The position numbers and the translations under genes are program-made. Below the pieces are notes generated by a model. The model was not told where the DNA came from. It did no database searches and worked only from the letters and a program-made list of their open reading frames with translations. This document shows positions 51,069 through 58,453 of a stretch of 64,000 bases of DNA, one piece after another. Position 1 is the stretch's first letter; every line of letters starts with the position of its first letter. This DNA comes from Deltaproteobacteria bacterium (GTDB taxonomy: Bacteria > Desulfobacterota > Desulfarculia > Desulfarculales > Desulfarculaceae), in assembly GCA_020444165.1 (NCBI GenBank), contig JAHLLK010000024.1, forward strand, positions 1 to 64,000, given 5' to 3'.

Positions 51069-51098
51069 AGCCCCCTCGCTCCGGCGCAACCGGTTAAC

Positions 51099-51704
51099 CT
51101 AGTTACCATTTACCATTGTTGCGCTCTCGCGCGCCTCCAAGGAGACCACCCTCGGGTTTCCGCCCTTTTGCCGTTGGGCATCGAACAGGCCCATGTAATA
51201 GACCAGTTCGCGCACCATCAGCGATCCGCCGTACAGCCACCGGATCGAATAGAGGAAAGACGTCAGAGAGCACCAAATGAGAATTCGGAGGTAGACGGGG
51301 GGCAGTTCAAACAGGAACGCGAACCCGGTGGCGACGAGTACCAGGATTGACATAATTCCCGTATGTTGCATGATCGCCATGCAGACTTGGTACTGCTTCA
51401 GCACCTCATTCTCCAGCAGAAACGACGAGAAGCCGGGGGAGGTGGTGGAGGCGAAAATCTGCTGTACGGAAGAAAGCACCACCGCCAACACGATGCCCTG
51501 GGCGGTGAGCAGGCCAACCCAAAGGGTTAAAATGTCGCCCTTTTTGGCGAGTGGATCGGGGAGGAAATAGAACGCCGCTCCCCCTGCGGCCACACACGCC
51601 AACAAGACCCAGGGGACGAGCGACCACTTTCCATCTTCCTTGAGGTCCTGGAGGACAACCTCAAAGAATTGAGTCAGAAAGCTTGTCGGGTCGCTCACTG
51701 GCAT
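51099..51704 (-). CDS. Multi-span membrane protein of the cargo operon
   Basis: 201 residues. Four probable membrane spans: SLVPWVLLACVAAGGAAFYF, DILTLWVGLLTAQGIVLAVVL, IMSILVLVATGFAFLFEL and LRILIWCSLTSFLYSI. A cytosolic or external loop lies between spans two and three (QQIFASTTSPGFSSFLLENEVLKQY). I recognise no family. It begins three bases after the 302-residue gene, so the two are surely co-translated. Lower GC than the phage structural genes. Confidence 0.72.
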   Translation of the reverse strand: MPVSDPTSFLTQFFEVVLQDLKEDGKWSLVPWVLLACVAAGGAAFYFLPDPLAKKGDILTLWVGLLTAQGIVLAVVLSSVQQIFASTTSPGFSSFLLENEVLKQYQVCMAIMQHTGIMSILVLVATGFAFLFELPPVYLRILIWCSLTSFLYSIRWLYGGSLMVRELVYYMGLFDAQRQKGGNPRVVSLEARESATMVNGN

Positions 51705-51707
51705 CGT

Positions 51708-52616
51708 TTACTCATCCTCGGAGATCTCAACCGATGGTTTTGCCACATAAATTTCAAGCATCGCTTTTGCCGCGGCCTTGATGTGCGATTCGGTGGATTC
51801 GGTTACGGGTATATACACTTTTAATTTTACCGGAGAACCGTCCTCGGGTGCGGCCTTTTGTATTCTGGCCCTATAGCCGTCGGACGTTTTGCCCGTCACG
51901 CCGTATTCCGCGTGCTTGGTTGTCCCAAGCTCGACAACCTCGTTAACGAAACCCCCTTGTTGCAGGTCAATCTGCCCGTTTTTATATGGCTTTATGCTCC
52001 CGGACACTTCAACCTTCCCCGGCGCTAGCAGCGCCGCCAGGTGCTCGCCGGCTTTCTTCGGGTGTGGATTATATGGCCACACCCGGAAACTCACGTTATC
52101 GACTTCCCATCGCGCGATGGCAGACCTCACCTCATTTGAGCTGGCAGCCAGCGCAGACATGAAACGGTGGCCCTCGAACACACGGACGACGCTTCTCAAC
52201 CTGGCAACCGTACTTTGGGCCCCGAGGGCTTCCTTGCCCGAGGAATCCTCTACCGCCATCAGCCCTCTGCCAGGCAAGCAAACCACCATGCCAAGCATCA
52301 TGTCCTTTCCCTCTTCGACCACCTCTTCCAACACGTCGAGCTTGTCGTTATATTCTTTGCGTAAACGAGTAGTTAACTCTCTTACGATATTGAAATAAAT
52401 CACGTCCTCCGAATCATCTTCGTTGATAAACTCGATGAGTGTGGTGCGAAGCTGAATCAGGGCGGTGTCTTTGGCGCCCTCTCTATCGCGCGGCACGCGG
52501 TGCGAAACCCAGACGCCGCGAGCGCTCTCCAAAAAGGGCAGAATTTCTTCGTGAGTGAGCGGGCTACCTTCATCTTCAATGGAAAACCGATAAAAAACAT
52601 AGGGACGCAGGCTCAT
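51708..52616 (-). CDS. Unrecognised soluble protein, first gene of the cargo membrane operon
   Basis: 302 residues, acidic, no signal or membrane span. The N-terminal part SLRPYVFYRFSIEDEGSPLTHEEILPFLESARG and DVIYFNIVRELTTRLRKEYNDKLDVLEEVVEEGKDMM looks alpha/beta; the C-terminal part contains a repeated beta pattern (GQIDLQQGGFVNEVVELGTTKHAEYGVTGKT). I know no domain that fits. ATG at 52616 follows AAGGGGGGT. Codon and base use are clearly more AT-rich than the neighbours, pointing to transfer. Context (soluble protein plus membrane protein, own terminator) fits phage cargo such as exclusion or abortive-infection systems, but this is inference. Confidence 0.72.
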   Translation of the reverse strand: MSLRPYVFYRFSIEDEGSPLTHEEILPFLESARGVWVSHRVPRDREGAKDTALIQLRTTLIEFINEDDSEDVIYFNIVRELTTRLRKEYNDKLDVLEEVVEEGKDMMLGMVVCLPGRGLMAVEDSSGKEALGAQSTVARLRSVVRVFEGHRFMSALAASSNEVRSAIARWEVDNVSFRVWPYNPHPKKAGEHLAALLAPGKVEVSGSIKPYKNGQIDLQQGGFVNEVVELGTTKHAEYGVTGKTSDGYRARIQKAAPEDGSPVKLKVYIPVTESTESHIKAAAKAMLEIYVAKPSVEISEDE

Positions 52617-52728
52617 TGTACCCCCCTTGACACAGACAGGTTGTGACGGCGGCCGATTCCCCTAGCTACCACAGATCAAGGCTTTTGGGGGTATTTTGTC
52701 ACCCAGGCCCCCGCGCGCCTCTCCCCCC

Positions 52729-52769
52729 AAAAACCAACGGCGGCCGCGAGCTTCCGCCCGCGGCCGCCG
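52729..52769 (-). terminator. Terminator after the zinc-ribbon gene
   Basis: Perfect 11-bp stem CGGCGGCCGCG/CGCGGCCGCCG (52738-52748 with 52759-52769), loop AGCTTCCGCC, then GTTGG and five T read on the minus strand. Identical loop to the terminator at 50,467. Confidence 0.72.
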
Positions 52770-52801
52770 GGTTGTTCACAGCCCCCTTAGGGTGTGACCT
52801 A

Positions 52802-53494
52802 TTACTTTAGGTCCCTCGCCAGGATCACCGCTGTGTCTATGGTCGACTTGGCCATTTTGAGCTGAAGGTTGCCGGTATCCATTTTCTCACCGTAGCGCCG
52901 TTGGGAGGCCTCGACGTCCTGGCCGTCCAAGACCTTGACCATGGCGTTAAGCGCTGCGATGCGGTCCTGGCAGGCGGCCAAGGTCTGCGCCTTGCACTTC
53001 TCGCAAAGATCGGAAATGTTCTCCGGCAATCCGCTGGGCGTTTTGACATTTTCAATGGTGTAAATGGCGGTTTGGTAGTCGTCGGCCGCCGCCAAGGCCA
53101 GCCTGCGAGCCGTCACCGGGTTCCCTCCCCCCTCCAACGCCTCGGAAAGGGACTTCATGGCGGAACTGGGCAGGCTCAGAGCGCTTGCCAATCGCAACTG
53201 CACCCCGATCACTTCCCCGGCCGGGGTCAAATCTGATTTGGCGGGCTCGCTGGCTTCCTTGGTTGCAACAGGCTGGGCGGGCGGGCTTTCGTCGCCGCCA
53301 CCGAAATATAACCACCCCACCACCACCAGCAGCACCACGATGCCGAGGCCGAGGACAACCCGATTGCCCTCCTTAGCCAATTGAGCTTTGAGCGACGCCA
53401 ATTCGTCCGGGGTGAATTCCCGGCCGCACTTCGGGCAAGTGCTCAAAGTGTCACCGAAAGCTTTTTTACAATCCGGACAAATGACTTTAGGCAT
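52802..53494 (-). CDS. Zinc-ribbon, single-span membrane protein with helical external domain
   Basis: 230 residues. CPDCKKAFGDTLSTCPKCGREF at the N-terminus is a zinc ribbon of two CxxC pairs. A membrane span follows (NRVVLGLGIVVLLVVVGWLYFGGG), then a ~150-residue helical domain with a second cysteine pair CEKCKAQTLAAC. The soluble part alternates helices like a sensor or pilus-associated domain. No family is certain. Flanked by hairpins on both sides, so it forms its own transcription unit in the phage cargo region. Confidence 0.72.
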   Translation of the reverse strand: MPKVICPDCKKAFGDTLSTCPKCGREFTPDELASLKAQLAKEGNRVVLGLGIVVLLVVVGWLYFGGGDESPPAQPVATKEASEPAKSDLTPAGEVIGVQLRLASALSLPSSAMKSLSEALEGGGNPVTARRLALAAADDYQTAIYTIENVKTPSGLPENISDLCEKCKAQTLAACQDRIAALNAMVKVLDGQDVEASQRRYGEKMDTGNLQLKMAKSTIDTAVILARDLK

Positions 53495-53533
53495 GCTATC
53501 CCCCCTTTATGATTGATCGTCCCCAAAATGCCC

Positions 53534-53567
53534 CGCCCCGGGGCCGAAGTAAAGAGGTTCCGGGGCG
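53534..53567 (-). terminator. Possible terminator before the zinc-ribbon gene
   Basis: Stem CGCCCCGG/CCGGGGCG (53534-53541 with 53560-53567), 18-base loop, followed on the minus strand by GGGGCATTTTGGG. The T-run is short, so activity is uncertain. Confidence 0.35.
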
Positions 53568-53591
53568 AGGCGTGATCGTTTCCAGTAGAGA

Positions 53592-53804
53592 TCAGGCCGC
53601 CCGGTGCCGGGGCTCCTCCAGCTGATGGTCCACATCACGGACTGCGTCCCGGCAGGCCACCAGCACTTCCACCAGGCCCTGCGCGTCTTCCTCCGTCATC
53701 ATGTCCGTGTCCATCCCCCGCACGGCAAGCTCCAGGAACGACAGCACATTGTACACCCGCGCCAGGGCGTCCCTTGGCTCCTCGCCGCCCCGGTGGAACC
53801 TCAT
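53592..53804 (-). CDS. Small acidic hypothetical phage protein
   Basis: 70 residues. ARVYNVLSFLELAVRGMDTDMMTEEDAQGLVEVLVACRDAVRDVDHQLEE is an all-helical sequence of unknown family. Its ATG overlaps the stop of the preceding small gene (TCAT on the plus strand), which supports the start at 53804 over longer versions. Confidence 0.6.
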   Translation of the reverse strand: MRFHRGGEEPRDALARVYNVLSFLELAVRGMDTDMMTEEDAQGLVEVLVACRDAVRDVDHQLEEPRHRAA

Positions 53805-53989
53805 GCCCGGGCCTCCCGCCGCCGGGCCGGGCGCGTGGCCTGGCGCGGGGGCAGGCACACGGCCCCCGCCTCCAGGAGGCCCAGGGCCTCCGCCGTGAAC
53901 AGGATGTCCCCGTCGCGTTCGATGAAGTTGAGCCCCCGGCCGTCCGCCAACGCGGGCAGCCCTTCCTTGCGATCAAGATTCTTAGACAT
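53801..53989 (-). CDS. Small basic hypothetical phage protein
   Basis: 62 residues. NFIERDGDILFTAEALGLLEAGAVCLPPRQATRPARRREARA: a short beta/alpha unit and a very basic tail. Unknown family. Strong ribosome site AGGAGG seven bases from the ATG at 53989. It is the first gene after the attenuator-like leader. Confidence 0.62.
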   Translation of the reverse strand: MSKNLDRKEGLPALADGRGLNFIERDGDILFTAEALGLLEAGAVCLPPRQATRPARRREARA

Positions 53990-54050
53990 TCTATCCTCCT
54001 GTGGGTCTTGTCAGGACCCGGACAAAAGAATCCCGGAGCCTTGACAACAC

Positions 54051-54150
54051 CCCACAGGCGGTGCCCCCGCCCTCACGGCACGGGGAGACTCCGGGAAACT
54101 GGTTTCGGCACAAAAAAAGAGCCTTGGCGGGGGCCGTGCCCGCCTGTGGG
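54051..54150 (-). promoter_or_regulatory. Leader with mutually exclusive hairpins (attenuator-like)
   Basis: On the minus-strand transcript a short hairpin GGCGGG/CCCGCC followed by a run of seven T (54118-54112) can form a terminator. The same bases can instead pair with a distal segment: CCCACAGGCGG with CCGCCTGTGGG (54150-54140 with 54061-54051) and GCCCCCGCC with GGCGGGGGC (54134-54126 with 54071-54063). The two structures exclude each other. The ligand or factor is unknown. Confidence 0.5.
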
Positions 54151-54165
54151 TTGCTGTCCCTTTCT

Positions 54166-54194
54166 TTATAACCCGGCGGCCGGGGGGTTGTCAA
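54166..54194 (-). promoter_or_regulatory. Strong sigma70-type promoter
   Basis: TTGACA (54194-54189), 17-base spacer, TTATAA (54171-54166) on the minus strand. It overlaps the last codons of the ASCH-like gene and would start transcripts near 54159, heading through the leader into the small genes and the cargo region. Confidence 0.65.
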
Positions 54195-54870
54195 ATGGTT
54201 GACGGCCGGCCAAAAACTTGAACTGGATCACCCAAACCCAGGGGTTCGCCTCCCACCCGAACCCCCGGGAGTCGTTGATTTCATCCCACAACACCCGGAA
54301 CTCGCACAAGGCCCGCGATCCCTGGTGCTCGGCCAGGAACCGATCCGCATAACTGAAGATGGGGGGATGGACCCCCTCGGCCGAGGCATCGCATTCGCGG
54401 ATGTCCTGCACTCGCTCCACCCGGCCGGGGGCCGTCACCTCGCACACGGTGCGGGCCCACTCGCGGGGGCAGAAGCGGGAGCTGAGGGACGACCGCTGGT
54501 AGGGCCGCCCGGTCACCGGCGAAACCCAGGGCACGGGCCGGCCGTCCACCAGCACCGGCTCATCGTCGGCGTAGCGGGCCAGGCCATCCCGACCCCGGAT
54601 CAGAGCCTCTTTGATGACCAGCCGGTCCCCCTGGCCGTAGTGGCAGGCCACCGTTTGACCGGTTTGGGTGTGCCACAGGGCCGCCGCTTCGGGGATCTCT
54701 TCCCCGCTGGCCAGCCGCCCGCCGCCCGGGCCGCCAATGGTGGTGGGCTCCCAGGCCCCGCGGCGGGTGGGGACCTGGGGCAGCTTGACCACCCTCCGGG
54801 TTTGGGTCTTGAGCCCCATCCGGACCTGGCGGGCGTTCCACGTGGTCATCGGCATCAAATGATCGGTCAT
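54166..54870 (-). CDS. ASCH-like/phage morphogenetic protein
   Basis: 234 residues. TWNARQVRMGLKTQTRRVVKLPQVP at the start and ENDSRGFGWEANPWVWVIQF-type end (DEINDSRGFGWEANPWVWVIQFKFLA) are the marks of a phage family often labelled morphogenetic protein, related to ASCH RNA-binding domains. GDRLVIKEALIRG fits the ASCH-core GDRLWVKE pattern. Role in the phage unknown. ATG at 54870 follows GGGGAG; longer open frame upstream is not supported. Confidence 0.68.
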   Translation of the reverse strand: MTDHLMPMTTWNARQVRMGLKTQTRRVVKLPQVPTRRGAWEPTTIGGPGGGRLASGEEIPEAAALWHTQTGQTVACHYGQGDRLVIKEALIRGRDGLARYADDEPVLVDGRPVPWVSPVTGRPYQRSSLSSRFCPREWARTVCEVTAPGRVERVQDIRECDASAEGVHPPIFSYADRFLAEHQGSRALCEFRVLWDEINDSRGFGWEANPWVWVIQFKFLAGRQPFDNPPAAGL

Positions 54871-54887
54871 TCTGCTCCCCTTTCGGT

Positions 54888-55682
54888 TCAGCCGGGCAGC
54901 CCCGGCAAGCACTCTCCCACCGCGGTCGGCTGCCCGCCGCCCTTGGCGCACCGCCGGAGCAGCTCCGGCCCCTGGCCCGCCAGGTCCCTGGGCAGGCTGG
55001 GGGCCAAGGCCTTCAGCTTGGCCAGGTCCACCAGGTGGGCCAGGCGCTCCTCCATAAGGCGGGTCAGTTCCATGCCTCGCATGACGTCGCTTTGGTAGCA
55101 GTTGGCCAGAAAGCAGACCTGCATCTCGGGCGGCTGCTCGTGGATCGGCGTCTCGCCCTCGGCCCGCGCCTCGGCCGCCAGGGTGTCGGCCGCCTCCTGG
55201 GCCGTGCGCTCGTGGGCCTCCCGCACCGCGCCGGGATCCCGGTGGGCCCCGGTCTTGCGGCGTTCCTCCCGCTTGGCCTCTTGCTGGGCCTCCGCCCGGC
55301 TGGCCCGCGCCTGCATGACCTTTTTCAAGTAGTTGTGGTTGCTGAAGCCGGCTGGCTGGCCGGCGTGGCCGGCCTTGGAGCGCACCACGTCCTGCAGGCA
55401 CTCCATCATCAGGGATCTGGCGATCTGGTAGCGGCGGCCCTCGAACTCGAAAACCCCGCCATCCCAGAGCCGCTTCAGCTCCCGGGCCAGGCGGAGTTGG
55501 GTGGCCACCCTCATCACCGCGCCGGTGCGGAACAAACCGATGTAGTCCATCACCAGGCCCCGGTCCGGCCCGAACCCGGCCAGGATCCCGGCCAGCTCGC
55601 CCAGCTCCTCGCCCCGGGCAGTGGCCAGGGGATCGAACGCCTCACCGCAGTGGGGGCAGGTGATGGTGGTGGGTTTGGTCAC
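54888..55682 (-). CDS. Zinc-finger-containing phage protein of unknown function
   Basis: 264 residues. TCPHCGEAFDP at the N-terminus is a half zinc ribbon. The following segment LVMDYIGLFRTGAVMRVATQLRLARELKRLWDGGVFEFEGRRYQI resembles winged-helix or replication-type proteins, and the long helical tail is rich in Arg and Glu. No family recognised. Start GTG overlaps the previous stop (GTGA). Confidence 0.62.
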   Translation of the reverse strand: MTKPTTITCPHCGEAFDPLATARGEELGELAGILAGFGPDRGLVMDYIGLFRTGAVMRVATQLRLARELKRLWDGGVFEFEGRRYQIARSLMMECLQDVVRSKAGHAGQPAGFSNHNYLKKVMQARASRAEAQQEAKREERRKTGAHRDPGAVREAHERTAQEAADTLAAEARAEGETPIHEQPPEMQVCFLANCYQSDVMRGMELTRLMEERLAHLVDLAKLKALAPSLPRDLAGQGPELLRRCAKGGGQPTAVGECLPGLPG

Positions 55683-55876
55683 TTCAGATACCTCTCAACC
55701 GGCACAAACCAGAGCATCTCTTGGGCGTAAGTGGCGACGCAATCCCGGCCGCACAGGACATCCTTGTTTGTTCTCGAGTACTCCACACCTTTGGTGTGGG
55801 CGGTGATGTGCTTCCCGCAGCTGGCGCAGTAAATCGGGCCAGGTCCTTTAATTTCTCGCAGTTCCTTGAATGTCAT
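55679..55876 (-). CDS. Small zinc-finger protein
   Basis: 65 residues. YCASCGKHITAHTKGVEYSRTNKDVLCGRDC holds two cysteine pairs about 24 residues apart, a treble-clef-like zinc site. Likely a nucleic-acid-binding accessory. ATG at 55876; coupled to the next gene. Confidence 0.62.
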   Translation of the reverse strand: MTFKELREIKGPGPIYCASCGKHITAHTKGVEYSRTNKDVLCGRDCVATYAQEMLWFVPVERYLK

Positions 55877-55897
55877 GCCGACATCCTTCGAGGTTAG

Positions 55898-55965
55898 GGC
55901 GGGGCCGGATTCGCACCGGATTGATCCTCCGGGGGATCAGCCAGGCTCGCCCTGGCGCGCCCGCC
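55898..55965 (-). other. Structured, tRNA-like intergenic element
   Basis: In the 207-base gap between two small phage genes, the minus strand can fold into a cloverleaf of 68 bases: acceptor-like GGCGGG/CCCGCC, arms GCCAGG/CCTGGC and TGATCC/GGATCA, and a T-arm-like CCGG TGCGAAT CCGG. The T-loop lacks the usual TTC and the middle loop does not give a proper 7-base anticodon loop, so this is not a normal tRNA. The rest of the gap holds nothing recognisable. Confidence 0.3.
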
Positions 55966-56083
55966 GCTGTTGATGTTCGGCCTGCCTCTTCAGCCAGGAG
56001 CGGCCAACCTACCTGGGACGCCGGGGGCGGGGCTTCTGCCCCTGCCGGGCAAACGGGACCCGGCCTGCCTCCCGGTGTTTCGG

Positions 56084-56398
56084 CTATTCCCTAAGTCCGC
56101 GCAACCGCGCCAAAGCCAGGTCAAGGGCGGCCCAGGCATCCGCGCGCATGGCGTGAAGATCAGCCATGGCCCGGTCGCGGTTTTGGGTCTCGCGGACTTG
56201 GCGTGCGTCCATGTCCTCCTGATCCAGCATCCACAATCCCGCGATGCCCTGATAGTTGGCACAGAGGGCCTGGTCAAGTTCGGAAAGGTGCTCTGCTGCC
56301 TCCCAAAGATCGGCTACCCGCAACAGATCATCCCCGTAAAGGTGGGCAAACACTCCGATATTGTTGTTTCCCCATCGCCGCAGGTCTTCGGGCGACAT
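56084..56398 (-). CDS. Hypothetical phage protein
   Basis: 104 residues, acidic and helical (DDLLRVADLWEAAEHLSELDQALCANYQG, MADLHAMRADAWAALDLALARLRGLRE). Unknown family. ATG at 56398 overlaps the stop of the preceding gene (TGATG). Confidence 0.55.
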   Translation of the reverse strand: MSPEDLRRWGNNNIGVFAHLYGDDLLRVADLWEAAEHLSELDQALCANYQGIAGLWMLDQEDMDARQVRETQNRDRAMADLHAMRADAWAALDLALARLRGLRE

Positions 56399-56616
56399 CA
56401 CGCCACACCCCTTTCCGGCCCTTTACAGGCCCGTTTGCACCCCTCCCGCCGCCGCGGCCCGCCCATGGCCTGGATCATCACCGGCTCGCGCAGGCCGCAG
56501 GCCAGGCAGCAGGTGGCGCAACGCCCCGGCAGGTCGCAAGCCCCGTGGGCGATGATCCCGTAACCCTCCACGTAGTAGTGGGGGCAGGCCGGCGCGGGCG
56601 AGAGGACGCGCCCCAT
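56398..56616 (-). CDS. Cysteine-rich small phage protein
   Basis: 72 residues with ten or so Cys/His, CPHYYVEGYGIIAHGACDLPGRCATCCLACG, probably a compact zinc-binding fold. Unknown family. Adjacent to its neighbours without gap, which supports expression in one operon. Confidence 0.52.
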   Translation of the reverse strand: MGRVLSPAPACPHYYVEGYGIIAHGACDLPGRCATCCLACGLREPVMIQAMGGPRRREGCKRACKGPERGVA

Positions 56617-56832
56617 TCAGTTCTCCAGCATCTGCGCGATTTCGACAGCCACCGCGATCACTTGGCGGCTGGCCAGCCCGCCGCCCTCTGGCCCGCACCG
56701 CCGGTCGAGCCGCAACAAAAGGCGGCCCAGGCGGCTCTCCGGCGTCACCACCTCGCCGACCATCTTGGCGGCCTCCTGGAAGATCCACTTCTCTTTCGGG
56801 GTCAGCTCCTTGGTTTGGTCTGGCGCTTCCAT
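56617..56832 (-). CDS. Hypothetical helical phage protein
   Basis: 71 residues. ELTPKEKWIFQEAAKMVGEVVTPESRLGRLLLRLDRRCG and VIAVAVEIAQMLEN are helical. No known domain. The ATG at 56832 is spaced correctly from AAGGAGG and overlaps the previous stop (TGATG). Confidence 0.55.
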   Translation of the reverse strand: MEAPDQTKELTPKEKWIFQEAAKMVGEVVTPESRLGRLLLRLDRRCGPEGGGLASRQVIAVAVEIAQMLEN

Positions 56833-57350
56833 CATTCCTCCTTTTGTCCCAGCGCAGGCGAAACGTCCTCGAAATTGAAGATGGTGTACCGGTACCAAAG
56901 ATTCTTGGCCGCCTCGCTCACAAGCTCAATCTGGTACTGGGCCAGCGATTCGTCCACCCCCACGATCACCCCGGCTTCGGAACCGGCTCTGGTGACGGCC
57001 AACACCGCACTGCCCACGGGAAGCTCGGGCTTGATGTCGTAGGCCCTGACCCAGTCCCCTATGGCCTCTTGGTGCGCTTTGTCCAAATAATAAAAGGCCT
57101 GATCATCAAGGAACGACACCAGGGCGGCGTTGCCTTCCCAGCCGCAGCAGAAGTGTTCAAGGTATTTAACCATCCCGTAGCCGTCGAAGCTGTTTATCAG
57201 TGCCTCGGCAAGGTCGCCCGGTACCCGGCCCCGCCCTGCCAAGGCTAAAACGCCGTCTTTTTCCAACGCCTCGGCAAGCAACTCGGCCGCGCGGTCGATT
57301 ACCGGCCTGCTGCGCCGGCCAGGGCGCGGGGGGTGTTTTTGCGCCGACAT
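56832..57350 (-). CDS. Hypothetical phage protein
   Basis: 172 residues. The N-terminal 25 residues are basic and proline-rich; then AELLAEALEKDGVLALAGRG, FCCGWEGNAALVSFLDDQAFYYLDKAHQEAIGDWVRAYDI and PVGSAVLAVTRAGSEAGVIVGVDESLAQYQIEL, the last looking like a small beta barrel. Unknown family. ATG at 57350 follows AGGAGGAAGTGGCCATA. Confidence 0.6.
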   Translation of the reverse strand: MSAQKHPPRPGRRSRPVIDRAAELLAEALEKDGVLALAGRGRVPGDLAEALINSFDGYGMVKYLEHFCCGWEGNAALVSFLDDQAFYYLDKAHQEAIGDWVRAYDIKPELPVGSAVLAVTRAGSEAGVIVGVDESLAQYQIELVSEAAKNLWYRYTIFNFEDVSPALGQKEE

Positions 57351-57369
57351 TATGGCCACTTCCTCCTCC

Positions 57370-57891
57370 TTACTTTCTGTGCCGCCAGGTGTGGGGCTCC
57401 ACGGGCTCATCGCCGGCCCAAAGGCCCCGCCGCTCCTGGCGAGCCAGGGTTTGCAGGTCCACGTACAAGGGAAACTTGAAGTATTGCGGGGCGGCCCAGG
57501 CCAGGCCGCGGCGCACCAGCTCCGCGCCCAGGTCCCGGCCGTCCGGCAGGATCACCCGCCCCACCAGGCGGCGGTACATGTCCATGTCCGTCACCAGGAT
57601 CCGCACGTCCTTGCCCTCGGCCTCGGCCTTGGTGTAGGCCTTGGCCTCGGCCGCGTAGGGCTGCTCGGCCCACTTGCGCCCGGCGCTCTCCGGGCAGTCC
57701 ACCCCGGCCAGGCGCACCTTGACCTTCAGCGCCCAGCCGGCGTCCACTTCCAGGGTGTCGCCATCCATCACCCGGGCCACCCGCGCGCCCAGGGCCGATT
57801 CGGCCCGGGCCGCCGGGGCCGGAAGGGCCGCCGCCAAAGCGGCCGCCAGGATGACGGTCAGGGCCGCCGATTTGAGTAATTGCTTAAGCAT
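57370..57891 (-). CDS. Secreted thermonuclease-like nuclease (SNase fold)
   Basis: 173 residues. A clear Sec signal peptide (MLKQLLKSAALTVILAAALAAALPAPAARA) precedes the SNase OB-fold: VARVMDGDTLEVDAG, KVRLAGVDCPES, DMYRRLVGRVILPDGRD and RRGLAWAAPQYF. The two arginines and the acidic calcium ligands are present, so activity is likely. An exported nuclease in the middle block could degrade foreign or extracellular DNA, or take part in host DNA breakdown if retained; role unknown. Confidence 0.85.
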   Translation of the reverse strand: MLKQLLKSAALTVILAAALAAALPAPAARAESALGARVARVMDGDTLEVDAGWALKVKVRLAGVDCPESAGRKWAEQPYAAEAKAYTKAEAEGKDVRILVTDMDMYRRLVGRVILPDGRDLGAELVRRGLAWAAPQYFKFPLYVDLQTLARQERRGLWAGDEPVEPHTWRHRK

Positions 57892-58429
57892 TCTCTCCCC
57901 TCTGTAGTTCGGCCGCGATCTCGGCCAGGTCCACCACGTCCCGCACGGCGGCCGCCAGGCCGCGCCTCTCGTGGCCCTTGAGTTTCAGGGCCCGCGCGGT
58001 CAGAAGCCGGCCCGTGGCCAGCTCCAGGTTATCCCCGCCGCGCGCGGATCCGCGCGCGGGCGGGGGGTCCGCGGCCGGCGGCGCTGCCGGCTTGACGGGC
58101 TCGGGTTGCTGCCTCTTGCCCCGGTTGCCCCGCTTGGCCTTGGCCGGCGCGGGAGCGGGCTTCAGCGGCGACGCTTCCTGTTTCCAACATAAATTTATGT
58201 GGGAATCGGCGGGCTCGGGCTTCTTCGGGCGGGGCGGCGGCGGGGCCAGGCCGGCCACCGGCACCGGCTCCCCCAGCTTCTCCGCGCCCTCGCAATCCAG
58301 GCATTTACCCAGGGCGGCTCCGTCCGTGCCATTGGCCGCCCGGGACTTCAACAGCTCGCAAGTACGGGCATTTTTGAACAGCCGGTCCGTAAACATCCGG
58401 CAGCGGTATTCGTATTGGGCCCCATCCAT
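57884..58429 (-). CDS. Hypothetical phage protein with cysteine-rich N-terminus
   Basis: 181 residues. The first 55 residues carry YRCRMFTDRLFKNARTCELLKSRA and LGKCLDCEGAEKLGE, a possible zinc site. The middle is a Pro/Ala/Lys linker; the last ~45 residues (RALKLKGHERRGLAAAVRDVVDLAEIAAELQ) are helical. ATG at 58429 follows AAGGGAGGCGGGT. Overlaps the nuclease gene by eight bases. Unknown function. Confidence 0.55.
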   Translation of the reverse strand: MDGAQYEYRCRMFTDRLFKNARTCELLKSRAANGTDGAALGKCLDCEGAEKLGEPVPVAGLAPPPPRPKKPEPADSHINLCWKQEASPLKPAPAPAKAKRGNRGKRQQPEPVKPAAPPAADPPPARGSARGGDNLELATGRLLTARALKLKGHERRGLAAAVRDVVDLAEIAAELQRGENA

Positions 58430-58453
58430 ACCCGCCTCCCTTGCCTTGGTTCT

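Noticed and set aside
54871..55401. Long N-terminal extension of the ASCH-like protein
   Set aside because: It runs inside the preceding zinc-finger gene in another frame and has the composition of a shadow; the ATG at 54870 has a strong ribosome site.
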